From NCBI GenBank assembly GCA_013298625.1, contig JAAFIF010000104.1, forward strand, positions 1 through 32,034: a stretch of DNA of 32,034 nucleotides, read 5' to 3'. The stretch is from Myxococcales bacterium. GTDB lineage: Bacteria > Myxococcota_A > Polyangia > Polyangiales > Ga0077539. Of this stretch, positions 15,571-23,717 are shown in pieces. The notes under the pieces are model-generated. The model did not search any database and had not been told where the DNA came from. It saw only the letters and a list, made by a program, of their open reading frames with translations. Position 1 is the first letter of the stretch; the number at the start of each line of letters is the position of its first letter. Made by a program: the position numbers and the translations under genes.

Positions 15571-16215
15571 ATGGCAACGGAGAGCGTGTTGTGGCTCGCG
15601 GGCGCGAGCGGTTTGGTGGGCGGATTTGCGCTGGATCTCGCGTTGAGCGACGCGGCGTTCGGCACGGTGGTGTCCTTCGGTCGACGGCCTTCGGGGCGCG
15701 CGAGCGACAAGCTCATCGAGCGCGCCGTGGACTTCGCGGCGTTCGACGCAGGGGACGCGCCGGCGCCGCGCGCGGCGGTGTGCGCGCTCGGGACGACCAT
15801 CAAGAAAGCGGGCTCGAGAGAGGCGTTTCGCGCGGTGGACTTCGACGCGGTGATGGCCTTCGCCAAGGGCGCTCGCGCGGCGGGTGCCGAGTGCTTCGCG
15901 CTGGTCTCGGCGCTGGGCGCGGACGCGCAGTCGATGGTCTTCTACAACCAGGTGAAGGGCGAGTGCGAAGACGCGCTGCGGTCCATGGGGTGGCCGTCGC
16001 TGGTGCTCGCGCAGCCGTCGCTGCTGCTCGGCGATCGGGCAGAGAGCCGCCCCGGAGAGCGCGTGGCGATCGTGCTCTCGCGGGCGGTGGCGCCGCTGCT
16101 CAAGCCGTTTGGCGGGAGGCCCATCGAGGCGAGCGCCGTCGCGAAGGCGGTGATCGACGCGGCCAAAGAGCGCCCCGCGGGCGTGAAGGTGCTCTCGTCG
16201 GGGGAGATGCACTGA
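15571..16215 (+). CDS. NAD(P)-binding Rossmann protein, atypical SDR / HTATIP2-like
   Basis: This is a 214-residue protein. The Rossmann loop GASGLVG (11-17) begins immediately after the first strand. The third strand region has VCALGTTIKKAGSREAFRAVDFDAV (about 71-95), matching the CLGTTxxxAGSxexFxxVD signature of the YwnB/HTATIP2-like nucleotide-sugar-epimerase-type family. LVSALGAD and YNQVKGECE follow; the YxxxKG motif is where SDR enzymes place the catalytic Tyr and Lys. The C-terminal part carries VLAQPSLLLGDR and a segment resembling the substrate lid. Members of this group are usually uncharacterised oxidoreductases or NADPH sensors. It follows folC by 19 nt, so it may be co-transcribed, but a TACGCT box suggests an internal promoter. 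It converges with the SUMF1 gene. Confidence 0.9.
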   Translation: MATESVLWLAGASGLVGGFALDLALSDAAFGTVVSFGRRPSGRASDKLIERAVDFAAFDAGDAPAPRAAVCALGTTIKKAGSREAFRAVDFDAVMAFAKGARAAGAECFALVSALGADAQSMVFYNQVKGECEDALRSMGWPSLVLAQPSLLLGDRAESRPGERVAIVLSRAVAPLLKPFGGRPIEASAVAKAVIDAAKERPAGVKVLSSGEMH

Positions 16216-16225
16216 GCAGTGGCGC

Positions 16226-17575
16226 TCAGCGCTGGACGGCGATGGCGCGGGCGTTTTCGCGGTCGTACGTGACGACGCCGTGCTCGCCGCCGCAGTTCCA
16301 GCAGGCGCTCCACTGGATCTCTTCGCGGGTGGTTCGCATGTGCGCGAGGGTCATCGCGACGCGGTCGCCCGCGAGGATGTAGCTGGCGGCGTGCTTGTAG
16401 CGCTCGCCGCGGCCATCTTCCGTCGGAAGCACCCACAGCGCCGCGACGAAGCTGCCCACTGTGCTCGTCGCGGTGAACACCAAGAGCTCTTCGCCGAACG
16501 TGGGGCTCCATCGCACGGGCTGCACGGTGAATGTGGCTTCGGGGTGCAGCGCGACGCTGGTCGCGCCGTGGTTCATCACTTCGTTGATGGCCGCGACCGA
16601 GAGCATGGTGAGCCCGTCGCGCACGCGGTTGAGCTCGGGGATCGTGGCGACGATCTGCGAGAGCTGCGCGGTGTTCATGGGCTGTTCGCGAAACGGCGGC
16701 CGAGAGACTTCGCGTGGATAATCAACGGTGGATCGCGTCCCGCCGCAGCAGCGAAAGCCCACTTCGAGGCCTGCTTGCGTGGCGAGCGCCGTTCGTCGCG
16801 CGGCGCAGCGGTGCTGCGGCGCTGGTGCGTTGTTGCCAGCGCCGCGGATGACGGCGCGGTCGGTGATGTCGTCCGACGTCCACTCGGCGTAGCGCGTCCC
16901 CATGAGCATCGCGCCCGATCCGGACGCGCAATGGCCTGGGTTTTCTCCGTTGCACCGCGCCGCGTCCCACTCGTCTCCGTTGGGAAAGATCGTCTCGCTC
17001 GGCCCCTTGCACGCCCGCTCCCACTCGATCTCTCGACACAGCCGTCGGCCGCGCGCGGCGCAGAGCTGCTGCGCTTCGTCGCGGGTCGTGCCCGTGCGCG
17101 GCGGCTGCGCGGGGTCGTTGGGGTAGGGCAGCGCGTCGATGTCGAAGGCGCCCATCTCGACGGAGTTTCCGTCGGCCTCCGTGGCGGGGTCGCGGCCGAG
17201 TTCTCCGGGCGTGCTGCCGACGTGATAGCGACCCGCGGCGAGCGAGATTGTCTCGTTGTTGCGCGCGCTGCGATCGGCGTTGCGTCCGCGGGCGGTGCGT
17301 TCGACGACGGTGGGCGTAAACGCGACGTGCCGCTCTCCGCCGTCTTCTCCGTTGCCGCTGGTCCCGCCGACGGAGTCGGTCCCGCCGCGCACCGTGACGC
17401 CCTGCAAATTGGCGCTCGCGGGGCCTGCGTCGTTGCCGTCGCTCTTCTTCTTGCAGTCGGTCGCGGCGGCGCTGAGCAGCAAGAGCAGCGAAGCGGCTCG
17501 AAAACGATCGCTTCGCGCGGCGCGTGGGGTGCTCTCGGTGATCAAAGGGTGGGGCCTCTCGATCGCGCGTATCAC
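16226..17575 (-). CDS. SUMF1/FGE-sulfatase-like domain lipoprotein with extra C-terminal domain
   Basis: This is a 449-residue protein. A GTG at 17573-17575 gives MIRAIERPHPLITES, an Arg-rich stretch, the hydrophobic core ASLLLLLSAAA and the lipobox AATDC (Cys at about 41). The long N-terminus is unusual, and a TTG at codon 11 is another possible start. Residues about 110-280 show the formylglycine-generating-enzyme (SUMF1) fold: AAGRYHVGSTPGE, YPNDPAQPPRTGTTRDEAQQLCAARGRRLCREIEWERACKG, and GLEVGFRCCGG at the end. In bacteria such domains are often non-catalytic or modify sulfatases; I see no clear catalytic Cys pair. Residues about 300-449 form a second domain ending in WSACWNCGGEHG, not recognised. 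It is divergent from the molybdopterin oxidoreductase. Confidence 0.85.
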   Translation of the reverse strand: MIRAIERPHPLITESTPRAARSDRFRAASLLLLLSAAATDCKKKSDGNDAGPASANLQGVTVRGGTDSVGGTSGNGEDGGERHVAFTPTVVERTARGRNADRSARNNETISLAAGRYHVGSTPGELGRDPATEADGNSVEMGAFDIDALPYPNDPAQPPRTGTTRDEAQQLCAARGRRLCREIEWERACKGPSETIFPNGDEWDAARCNGENPGHCASGSGAMLMGTRYAEWTSDDITDRAVIRGAGNNAPAPQHRCAARRTALATQAGLEVGFRCCGGTRSTVDYPREVSRPPFREQPMNTAQLSQIVATIPELNRVRDGLTMLSVAAINEVMNHGATSVALHPEATFTVQPVRWSPTFGEELLVFTATSTVGSFVAALWVLPTEDGRGERYKHAASYILAGDRVAMTLAHMRTTREEIQWSACWNCGGEHGVVTYDRENARAIAVQR

Positions 17576-17623
17576 AGCTCCGACCGAAGCGCTCGTTTGC
17601 CGCAGCCGCGCGCGGTTCGCTGG

Positions 17624-17629
17624 TACGCT
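17624..17629 (+). promoter_or_regulatory. TACGCT -10-like box upstream of the molybdopterin oxidoreductase
   Basis: TACGCT is followed by 10 nt and then the ATG at 17640, in the 64-bp region between divergent genes. A TTGCCG at 17597-17602 is 21 nt further up, too far for a standard -35. Confidence 0.4.
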
Positions 17630-17639
17630 GCGCGCTCGT

Positions 17640-19850
17640 ATGGCTCAGACACACAGCACGTTTTGCCGTATCTGCGAGGCGCTCTGCGGGCTCGAAGCGG
17701 ACGTCGAGGGCAACAAGGTGGTCGCGATTCGACCGAACCCCAAGCACGTCGCGACCCAGGGATTTGCCTGCAAAAAAGGGCTCGAGCAGCACAAGATCTA
17801 CGACCATCCCGATCGGGTGCGCTATCCGCTCGCGCGGCGAGGCGACCGCTTCGTGCGCGTGAGCTGGGAGGAGGCGCTCAGCGAGATCGGCGCGAAGGTG
17901 GCGAAGCTGCGCGGAGACAACGGGCCCGACTCGATCGCGATGTACGTCGGGACCGCGGCGGGCTTCAGCGTGCTTCACCCTGTGTTTGCGCAGGGATTCA
18001 TGCACGGCGTCGGGTCGAAGAGCATGTACGCGACGGCGACGCAGGACTGCGCCAACAAGTTCGCGGTGGCGCGGCACGTGTATGGGTTTCCGTTCTCGCA
18101 GCCGTTTCCGGACGTGCGACGGACGCGGTGCTTGATCATCGTGGGGGCCAACCCTGTGGTGTCCAAGTGGAGCTTTTTGCAGGTCCCGAACCCCACGCAG
18201 CACTTGAAGGACATCGAGCGTCGGGGCGGCAGGGTGTTCGTGGTCGATCCGCGCAAGACCGAGACGGCGAAGGCCGCGGGCGAGCACGTGTTCATCCGGC
18301 CCAACACGGACGTGTTCTTCTATCTGGGCTTCTTGCACGAGCTGATCGCGCAGGGCGGGGTAGACCGCGCGGTGGTGGACAAGCACACGCAGGGCTTCGA
18401 AGAGGTCGCTGCGCTCGTGCGCGAGTGGACGCCAGAGAAGTGCGCGGAGGTCACGAAGGTCGACCCCGCGGCGCTGCGCGAGATGGTGCGCGCGTACCGC
18501 ACGGCGGACGGCGCGGCGCTCTACGGCTCGACGGGCATCAACATGGGCTCGAACGGCTCGCTCGCGTTCTGGCTGCAAGAGGTGATCAACGCGGTCTCGG
18601 GCAACCTCGATCGCCCCGGCGGAACGCTGGTCGGACAAGGCGTGATCGACTTCGCGAAGTTCGGCGTGCGCACTGGGACGCTCATGCGCAACGACCGCTC
18701 GCGCGTCGGGGACTTCGGCTCGACCAACGACGCTTTTCCTGGGGGAATCCTCGCCGACGAGATCCTCACGCCCGGCGACAAGCAGGTGCGCGCGCTCTTC
18801 GTCACCGGCGGAAATCCCCTCATCACCATGCCCAACGCCGCGCGGTTGAAGCGCGCGTTCGAGTCGCTCGAGCTGCTCGTCACCGTCGATCTGTTTCGCA
18901 ACGAGACCGGCGAGCTCGCGCACTACATCCTGCCCGCGACCTCGCCGCTCGAGCGGCCGGATCTGCCCTTCATCTTTCCGCTCATGTTGGGGCTGCAGGC
19001 GCGGCCGTATCTGCAGGCCACCGAGCGGCTGGTCGAGCCCGAAGGCGAGGCCCGCGACGAGGCGACGATCTACATGGACCTCTGCCGCGCGAGCGGGGTC
19101 AACCTCTTCGGCAGCGCGGTCGCGCAGCGCGCGTTCGAGGGGCTCATGTTCGCCAACGCCAAGCTCGGCGAGAAGAAGCGCGCGGTCCCGCAAGAGCGCG
19201 TGCTCGACCTGTTGCTGCGCGCGTGCGGTCAGCGCGGGTACCGCTCGTTGCTGCGAGAGCGCGACGGCGTGCTGCGCGGCGATCACGAGCCGGGGTCGTT
19301 TCTCGGGCGTCGCGTGTACACGGCGGACGGGCGCGTGCACCTCGCGCCGCTGCCGGTGCTCACCGAGGCGCGCGCGCGGATCGCGCCGCTGTTCGAGCGG
19401 GAGAAATCCACGGCGAACGCGCTCAAGCTCATCACCAAGCGCCACGTGACCACGCACAACTCGTGGACGCACAACCACGAGTCGTTTGTGTCCGGCAGCG
19501 ATCGAGACACCAATCACTTGTACGTGCACCCCGAGGACGCGCGGCGGCTCGGTCTCGAAGAGGGCGCGCTCGCCGACGTCGCGACGGACGTCGCCACCGT
19601 GCGTCTGCCGGTGAAATTTCTGGACGAGCTGATGCCCGGCACCGTCGCACTCCCGCACGGCTGGGGCCATCAGCACGCCAAGGGGCTCTCGGTCGCGAGC
19701 CGCACGCGCGGCGTCAACGTCAACCTCCTCGCGGCCGACGGCCCCGACCGCATCGAGCGGCTCTCGGGCATGGCGCAGCTGACGGGCTTCGTCGTCGACG
19801 TTCGCCCCGCCGAGGGCCCGAAGAACGACGCTTCGTGGGCGGGGATCTGA
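17640..19850 (+). CDS. Molybdopterin oxidoreductase (Fe4S4, formate-dehydrogenase/nitrate-reductase-like)
   Basis: This is a 736-residue protein, typical of a soluble single-subunit member. The N-terminus has the [4Fe-4S] pattern C9-x2-C12-x3-C16-x27-C44 followed by KKG. The Mo-coordinating position is probably Cys137 in ATQDCANKF. The pterin-binding regions are seen as IIVGANPVVSKWSF, VVDPRKTETAKAA, FIRPNTDVFFYLGFLHELI and GGNPLITMPN. The C-terminal domain (about 620-736, HTHNSWTHNHESF, NHLYVHPEDARRLGLEEGALADV) is the molydop-binding beta-barrel. There is no twin-arginine signal, so it should be cytoplasmic. The substrate cannot be read off. The frame is open upstream of 17640, but the ATG-proximal MAQTHSTFCRIC is standard. 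mobA lies 2.3 kb downstream. Confidence 0.95.
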   Translation: MAQTHSTFCRICEALCGLEADVEGNKVVAIRPNPKHVATQGFACKKGLEQHKIYDHPDRVRYPLARRGDRFVRVSWEEALSEIGAKVAKLRGDNGPDSIAMYVGTAAGFSVLHPVFAQGFMHGVGSKSMYATATQDCANKFAVARHVYGFPFSQPFPDVRRTRCLIIVGANPVVSKWSFLQVPNPTQHLKDIERRGGRVFVVDPRKTETAKAAGEHVFIRPNTDVFFYLGFLHELIAQGGVDRAVVDKHTQGFEEVAALVREWTPEKCAEVTKVDPAALREMVRAYRTADGAALYGSTGINMGSNGSLAFWLQEVINAVSGNLDRPGGTLVGQGVIDFAKFGVRTGTLMRNDRSRVGDFGSTNDAFPGGILADEILTPGDKQVRALFVTGGNPLITMPNAARLKRAFESLELLVTVDLFRNETGELAHYILPATSPLERPDLPFIFPLMLGLQARPYLQATERLVEPEGEARDEATIYMDLCRASGVNLFGSAVAQRAFEGLMFANAKLGEKKRAVPQERVLDLLLRACGQRGYRSLLRERDGVLRGDHEPGSFLGRRVYTADGRVHLAPLPVLTEARARIAPLFEREKSTANALKLITKRHVTTHNSWTHNHESFVSGSDRDTNHLYVHPEDARRLGLEEGALADVATDVATVRLPVKFLDELMPGTVALPHGWGHQHAKGLSVASRTRGVNVNLLAADGPDRIERLSGMAQLTGFVVDVRPAEGPKNDASWAGI

Positions 19851-19864
19851 GCCATCGCTCGTGC

Positions 19865-19870
19865 GACAAT
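19865..19870 (+). promoter_or_regulatory. GACAAT -10-like box upstream of the FG-GAP gene
   Basis: GACAAT lies 9 nt before the ATG at 19880, just after the oxidoreductase stop. It matches a standard -10 in five of six bases and sits at the same distance as the TACGCT boxes elsewhere. Confidence 0.3.
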
Positions 19871-19879
19871 GCGAGGCTG

Positions 19880-22075
19880 ATGGTCTCGCATCGCGCTCGC
19901 CGAGCGCTCGTCGCTGCGGTCGCGCTCGCGAGCTGCGCGTGTCGTCCCGCGCCCACGCAAATCGAGCTGATCTTGGGCACGGACCTGCGCTCTTCGCAGC
20001 GCTTGACGGTGCAGGTCTACTCGTTTGCAGGCGCGCTGACGGGCTCGGAGCTCCGGGCGCGCGCGGCGGCGACGTTGCCCGAGTGGCAGTTCGATAGCCT
20101 GCCCGGCGAGCGCGCGAGCGACGGGCTAATCGGCTCGGTGGGCGTGCTTCCCGCCGAGGCTGCGAGCGGCGTTTCGCTGCTGATTCGCGGGTCGTTTGTG
20201 CGCGATGGCGGGGGCGCCGAGGTGACGGTCGACCGCGTGGGGCGCGTGACCTTCGTGCGTTCGGCGCGCGGGACGAGCCGCGTGGTGCTCTCGTTTCGCT
20301 GCGCGGACGCGGCGACGGGCTGCACGTCGGTGAGCGCGGCGCAGTGCACGGTGAGCCTTCGTTGCCTCGAGCAGGGGTTCACCTGCGGCGCGAGCGGGCT
20401 GTGCGTCGAGCCCACGCTGCCCGTGAGCTACCCAGGCGATGGAGGCTTGGACGGAGGCGAGTCGGTCGACGGCTCGACGGGGCGAGCGCTGAGCGCGCCG
20501 CGGCCGATCGCGCCGCTGTCGACGAGCGTCGCGAGCGCGTCTCGTCCGCTTTTTCGCTGGCAGAACGCGGCAGGCATGACCGCTGCGCGCGTCGAGCTCT
20601 GCGCCGATCGCGGGTGCGCGCGGGTGATCGAGCGCTTCGACGTCGACGGTGATCGCGGTCGGCCGACGCGCGCGTTGCCGCGGGGCGTGGCGGTGTTCTG
20701 GCGGCTTCGGGGTCTCGGCAACGGCGAGCAGTCGAGCGACGCGAGCGCTGTGTGGCAGCTGCGTTCGCGAGCGGTCGAAGGCGCGCGCGAGAGCGTCTCG
20801 GCCGGCGTCGAAGGGGACTACAACGGTGACGGGTACGCGGACCTCGCCGTGGCATCGAGCGGAGATGCGACGGTCGCGCCGTCGGTGGCGGTGTTCAACG
20901 GAAGCGCGGGCGGCGTGCAGAGCGCTGCGTCGTGGCGGATCGAAGGCACACAAGGGGAGCTGTTCGGCGCGCGCGTCGCGCCCGCGGGGGACCTCGACGG
21001 CGACGGGTTCGGCGATCTGTTGGTCTCGATCCCGCGCAGGCGGACGACGGAGCAGCGCGGGCAGGTGCGCGTGTACTTCGGAGGCCTCGCGGGGCTGAGC
21101 GACGCGCGGATGGTGAGCGTCGATGCGCCAGAGCCCGATCGAGATTTCGGTGAAGCGATCGCGGGGCTCGGCGACGTGGACGGAGATGGGTACGGCGACG
21201 TGGCGATCGGCGCGTTCAACGGGCCCTCGCGGCCAGCGACCGCGCACGGAGCGGTGTACGTGTACGCAGGCAGCGCCGCGGGGCCGAGCTCAACGCGGCG
21301 AACGAACATCGAGCCAGCGATGGTCGACGACGCGTTTGGTGAGTTCTTGGGCGCCGCGGGAGACATCGACGGCGACGGCTACGCGGACCTGCTCGTGACA
21401 GGGCGCAGCGCGTACGTTCCGACGGCGACGTCGTTTGTGGCGCTGTATCGAGGCAGCGCGAGCGGGATCGTGACCGCGCGGCGTTGGAGCCTGACGCGCG
21501 AACGCAACGACACGATGGGCGAACCCACGTGGATGATCGGCGACGTCAACGGCGACGGGCTGTCGGACTTCGCCGTGACGGATTGGTTCATCGAGCGCGT
21601 CGACACGTTTGTTGGGGCGCCGGACGCGGACCCGCGGTTGTTCGCGACGATCGATCGACGCGGGATGGGGCTGACGCGCTTCGGCGAATCGATCGCGGCG
21701 GGCGACCTCAACGGTGACGGGCTCAGCGACCTCGCGCTCGGCGCGGCCCAGGAGGACGCGATGGGAGCAGTGTCCCAGGCGGGGCGCGCGTGGCTGTACG
21801 TGTCGAACGGGCGCGACGCGTTCTCCGAGGTGACCGGCGTCGCGTTCGTAGGCAGCGCGGTGCAAGAGAAGCTGGGCGCTGCGTTGGCGCTCGGTGACAG
21901 CGACGGTGACGGCAGAAGCGAGCTGTGCGTCGGCGCTGTGGGCGCGGCAGGGGCCGCGGGCGCAGTGCGGTGCGTGACGCTCGGGGTCGCAGGGACGAGC
22001 GCCACCGTCAGCCGAGAGGTGACGTTGCGCGGCGCGATGATGGGGCAGCGGTTCGGCGCGGTGACGGCGTACTGA
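19880..22075 (+). CDS. FG-GAP (integrin-alpha-like) seven-repeat lipoprotein
   Basis: This is a 731-residue protein from the ATG at 19880, 29 nt after the oxidoreductase stop. A signal peptide (VAAVALASCAC) with the lipobox near residue 18-20 indicates an outer-membrane or periplasmic lipoprotein. Residues about 20-190 are beta-rich, with two Cys-rich loops (FRCADAATGC, CTVSLRCLEQGFTCGASGLC). A Gly/Asp linker follows. Seven copies of the Ca2+-binding FG-GAP motif then run through about 310-705: GDYNGDGYADL, GDLDGDGFGDL, GDVDGDGYGDV, GDIDGDGYADL, GDVNGDGLSDF, GDLNGDGLSDL, GDSDGDGRSEL. Seven blades make one complete beta-propeller, the natural integrin number. The last repeat is weakest (RSELCVG). 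The role is probably calcium-dependent surface adhesion or protein binding; the partner is unknown. Confidence 0.9.
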   Translation: MVSHRARRALVAAVALASCACRPAPTQIELILGTDLRSSQRLTVQVYSFAGALTGSELRARAAATLPEWQFDSLPGERASDGLIGSVGVLPAEAASGVSLLIRGSFVRDGGGAEVTVDRVGRVTFVRSARGTSRVVLSFRCADAATGCTSVSAAQCTVSLRCLEQGFTCGASGLCVEPTLPVSYPGDGGLDGGESVDGSTGRALSAPRPIAPLSTSVASASRPLFRWQNAAGMTAARVELCADRGCARVIERFDVDGDRGRPTRALPRGVAVFWRLRGLGNGEQSSDASAVWQLRSRAVEGARESVSAGVEGDYNGDGYADLAVASSGDATVAPSVAVFNGSAGGVQSAASWRIEGTQGELFGARVAPAGDLDGDGFGDLLVSIPRRRTTEQRGQVRVYFGGLAGLSDARMVSVDAPEPDRDFGEAIAGLGDVDGDGYGDVAIGAFNGPSRPATAHGAVYVYAGSAAGPSSTRRTNIEPAMVDDAFGEFLGAAGDIDGDGYADLLVTGRSAYVPTATSFVALYRGSASGIVTARRWSLTRERNDTMGEPTWMIGDVNGDGLSDFAVTDWFIERVDTFVGAPDADPRLFATIDRRGMGLTRFGESIAAGDLNGDGLSDLALGAAQEDAMGAVSQAGRAWLYVSNGRDAFSEVTGVAFVGSAVQEKLGAALALGDSDGDGRSELCVGAVGAAGAAGAVRCVTLGVAGTSATVSREVTLRGAMMGQRFGAVTAY

Positions 22076-22152
22076 GAGGGCGCGCGTGGGGCGAGCTCGT
22101 AAACGCTGGACCGCCGTGCCTGGAGGACCGGGAGCAAACGGGAGTTCGTGAA

Positions 22153-22746
22153 CTATTGAACACCGTCCCCGGGGGAGTCCCAGTCTTCGAGGGTCGCGCG
22201 CTCGGCCTGGTTGAGCGAGAACTCAGCGCAGTCCATCAGCGAAAACGCACGCTGAAACGAGCGGGCTCCCTGCTCGATCGCGCGGTCGAGCGCGCCCCGC
22301 GCGCGCAGCGGGTGGTACCAGGCGAGCATCGGGTCCCAGCGTCCCGAGGTCTCGTCGCGAGGGGCCAGCACGGCGTGCGTGGGGGAGCCTTCAGCGAGGC
22401 GCGCGAGCACCGCGGCGTCGAGCGCGGGCATGTCACAGGCGACGAGGACGAACGGCGCGCGCTCTTGTTCGCAGAGCGCCGCGAGGCCCGCGAGGGGGCC
22501 GTCGAGACCACGGCGGTCGAAGACGCGCTCGAGCGCGTGGCGGGCGTACGGCAGCAGGCGCTCTTCGCGGCCGACGAGGACGAAGCGCTCGAACCGCGCA
22601 TCGCGGCCGACGCGCAGCGTGCGATCGAGCAGCGTTTCTCCTGGCGAACGTGCGGGCAAGTTGCCCTTGGGCGCGCCGCCCATCCTGCGGCCTTCGCCGC
22701 CGGCGAGGATGGCCAACGTGCGGGCGCGTTCTGTTGCTGATTGCAT
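22153..22746 (-). CDS. mobA: Molybdenum cofactor guanylyltransferase (MobA)
   Basis: This is a 197-residue protein, the usual size. MobA transfers GMP from GTP to molybdopterin to make the guanine-dinucleotide form of the cofactor. The nucleotidyltransferase signature AGGEGRRMGGAPKG lies at 15-28, followed by a DGPLAGLAAL strand (about 82-91) and the metal-binding Asp in VACDMPALD (Asp105). The ATG at 22744-22746 is just upstream of the motif. It lies 2.3 kb from the molybdopterin oxidoreductase on the other strand. That functional pairing is meaningful, because many enzymes of that superfamily use the MGD cofactor. It is divergent from the DUF1295 gene, 37 bp away. Confidence 0.9.
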   Translation of the reverse strand: MQSATERARTLAILAGGEGRRMGGAPKGNLPARSPGETLLDRTLRVGRDARFERFVLVGREERLLPYARHALERVFDRRGLDGPLAGLAALCEQERAPFVLVACDMPALDAAVLARLAEGSPTHAVLAPRDETSGRWDPMLAWYHPLRARGALDRAIEQGARSFQRAFSLMDCAEFSLNQAERATLEDWDSPGDGVQ

Positions 22747-22765
22747 GGCGCGGCGCGCTCTGTTT

Positions 22766-22771
22766 TACGCT
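22766..22771 (+). promoter_or_regulatory. TACGCT -10-like box upstream of the DUF1295 gene
   Basis: TACGCT is followed by 12 nt and the ATG at 22784. A TTGCAT at 22741-22746 lies 19 nt upstream of it, close to -35 spacing. This is the best-supported promoter of the set. Confidence 0.4.
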
Positions 22772-22783
22772 CTGCGCAAATCG

Positions 22784-23683
22784 ATGAGTGAGAGTGCTCC
22801 GCGCTTTTCGCGCGCAACGTCGTTTGCATTGGTGACCCTCGCCTACGTCCTGGCGCTCGCCGCCGCGGTCGGGGTGTCGCGGTCGATGGGCTGGGCCGTT
22901 CCGTGGAAGGTGGTGTTGTTCGCCGACCTCGCGGCCACGCTGGTGGTGTTCGCGTTCTCGCGGGCGCTCGACAACTCGAGCGTGTACGACCCGTACTGGA
23001 GCGTGATTCCGCCGGTCGTCGCGCTGTCGATCCCGATGTGCACGCCGAGCGCAGCGCCGTCGCTCAGGGTGTACCTGGTGATCGCGCTGGTCTCTTTCTG
23101 GGGCGCGCGGCTCACGTACAACTGGGCCAAGGGCTGGACGGGGCTCGACCACGAGGACTGGCGCTACGTGGATCTTCGAAAGAAGACCGGGCCGTTCTAC
23201 TGGGTGGTGAGCCTGCTGGGCCTGCACTCGATGCCGACGGTGACCGTGTACCTGGGCATGTTGCCGCTGCTCTTCGCGCTGGGTACAGGGTCGAGGCCGC
23301 TCGGCGTGCTTGATTTCGTGGCCGCGGCCGTGACGCTGGGCTTCACCGTGGTCGAGATGGTGGCCGACGAGCAGCTCCGCGCGTTTCGCCGAGAAAACAC
23401 CGAGAAGAACATCACCGGCGCGATCATGGACCGCGGGCTCTGGAGCTACTGCCGCCACCCGAACTACCTCGGCGAAATCGGCTTCTGGTGGGGCGTGTAT
23501 CTCTTCGGTCTCGCGTCGGACCCGAGCGCGTGGTGGACCGGCGTGGGCGCGCTCTGGATCACGGTGATGTTCGCGACGATCTCGATCCCGATGATCGACA
23601 AGCGCTCGGTGACGCGCCGTCCGCAGTACGCCGAGCACATGAAGCGCTTGGGCGCGCTGATCCCGAACCCGTTCGCGAAGTAA
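22784..23683 (+). CDS. DUF1295 / steroid 5-alpha-reductase-like membrane protein
   Basis: This is a 299-residue integral membrane protein. An ATG at 22745 is in frame but would overlap the likely promoter, so the ATG at 22784 is preferred. The family signature is clear: FRRENTEKNITGAIMDRGLWSYCRHPNYLGEIGFWWGVYLF (about 200-245), including the conserved R-H-P-N-Y-x-G-E that binds NADPH in the steroid-5-alpha-reductase/ICMT fold. Before it come GARLTYNWAKGW, HEDWRYVDLRKK and several transmembrane helices. About seven membrane segments are visible. The reaction is likely an NADPH-dependent reduction or a methyl transfer on a lipid substrate; which one cannot be told. It is followed 34 nt later by the MBL-fold gene. 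Confidence 0.93.
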   Translation: MSESAPRFSRATSFALVTLAYVLALAAAVGVSRSMGWAVPWKVVLFADLAATLVVFAFSRALDNSSVYDPYWSVIPPVVALSIPMCTPSAAPSLRVYLVIALVSFWGARLTYNWAKGWTGLDHEDWRYVDLRKKTGPFYWVVSLLGLHSMPTVTVYLGMLPLLFALGTGSRPLGVLDFVAAAVTLGFTVVEMVADEQLRAFRRENTEKNITGAIMDRGLWSYCRHPNYLGEIGFWWGVYLFGLASDPSAWWTGVGALWITVMFATISIPMIDKRSVTRRPQYAEHMKRLGALIPNPFAK

Positions 23684-23704
23684 GCGCGCCGGTCGCGCCC
23701 GTGC

Positions 23705-23710
23705 GACGCT
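23705..23710 (+). promoter_or_regulatory. GACGCT -10-like box upstream of the MBL-fold gene
   Basis: GACGCT, one base from TACGCT, ends 7 nt before the ATG at 23718. The preceding stop is 22 nt upstream. Confidence 0.25.
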
Positions 23711-23717
23711 GCGCTCG

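Noticed and set aside
16280..19879. Long open frame on the plus strand leading into the FG-GAP gene
   Set aside because: The first 1,200 codons are Arg/Ala-rich and overlap the SUMF1 and oxidoreductase genes; a signal peptide begins at the ATG at 19880, so this is the true start.
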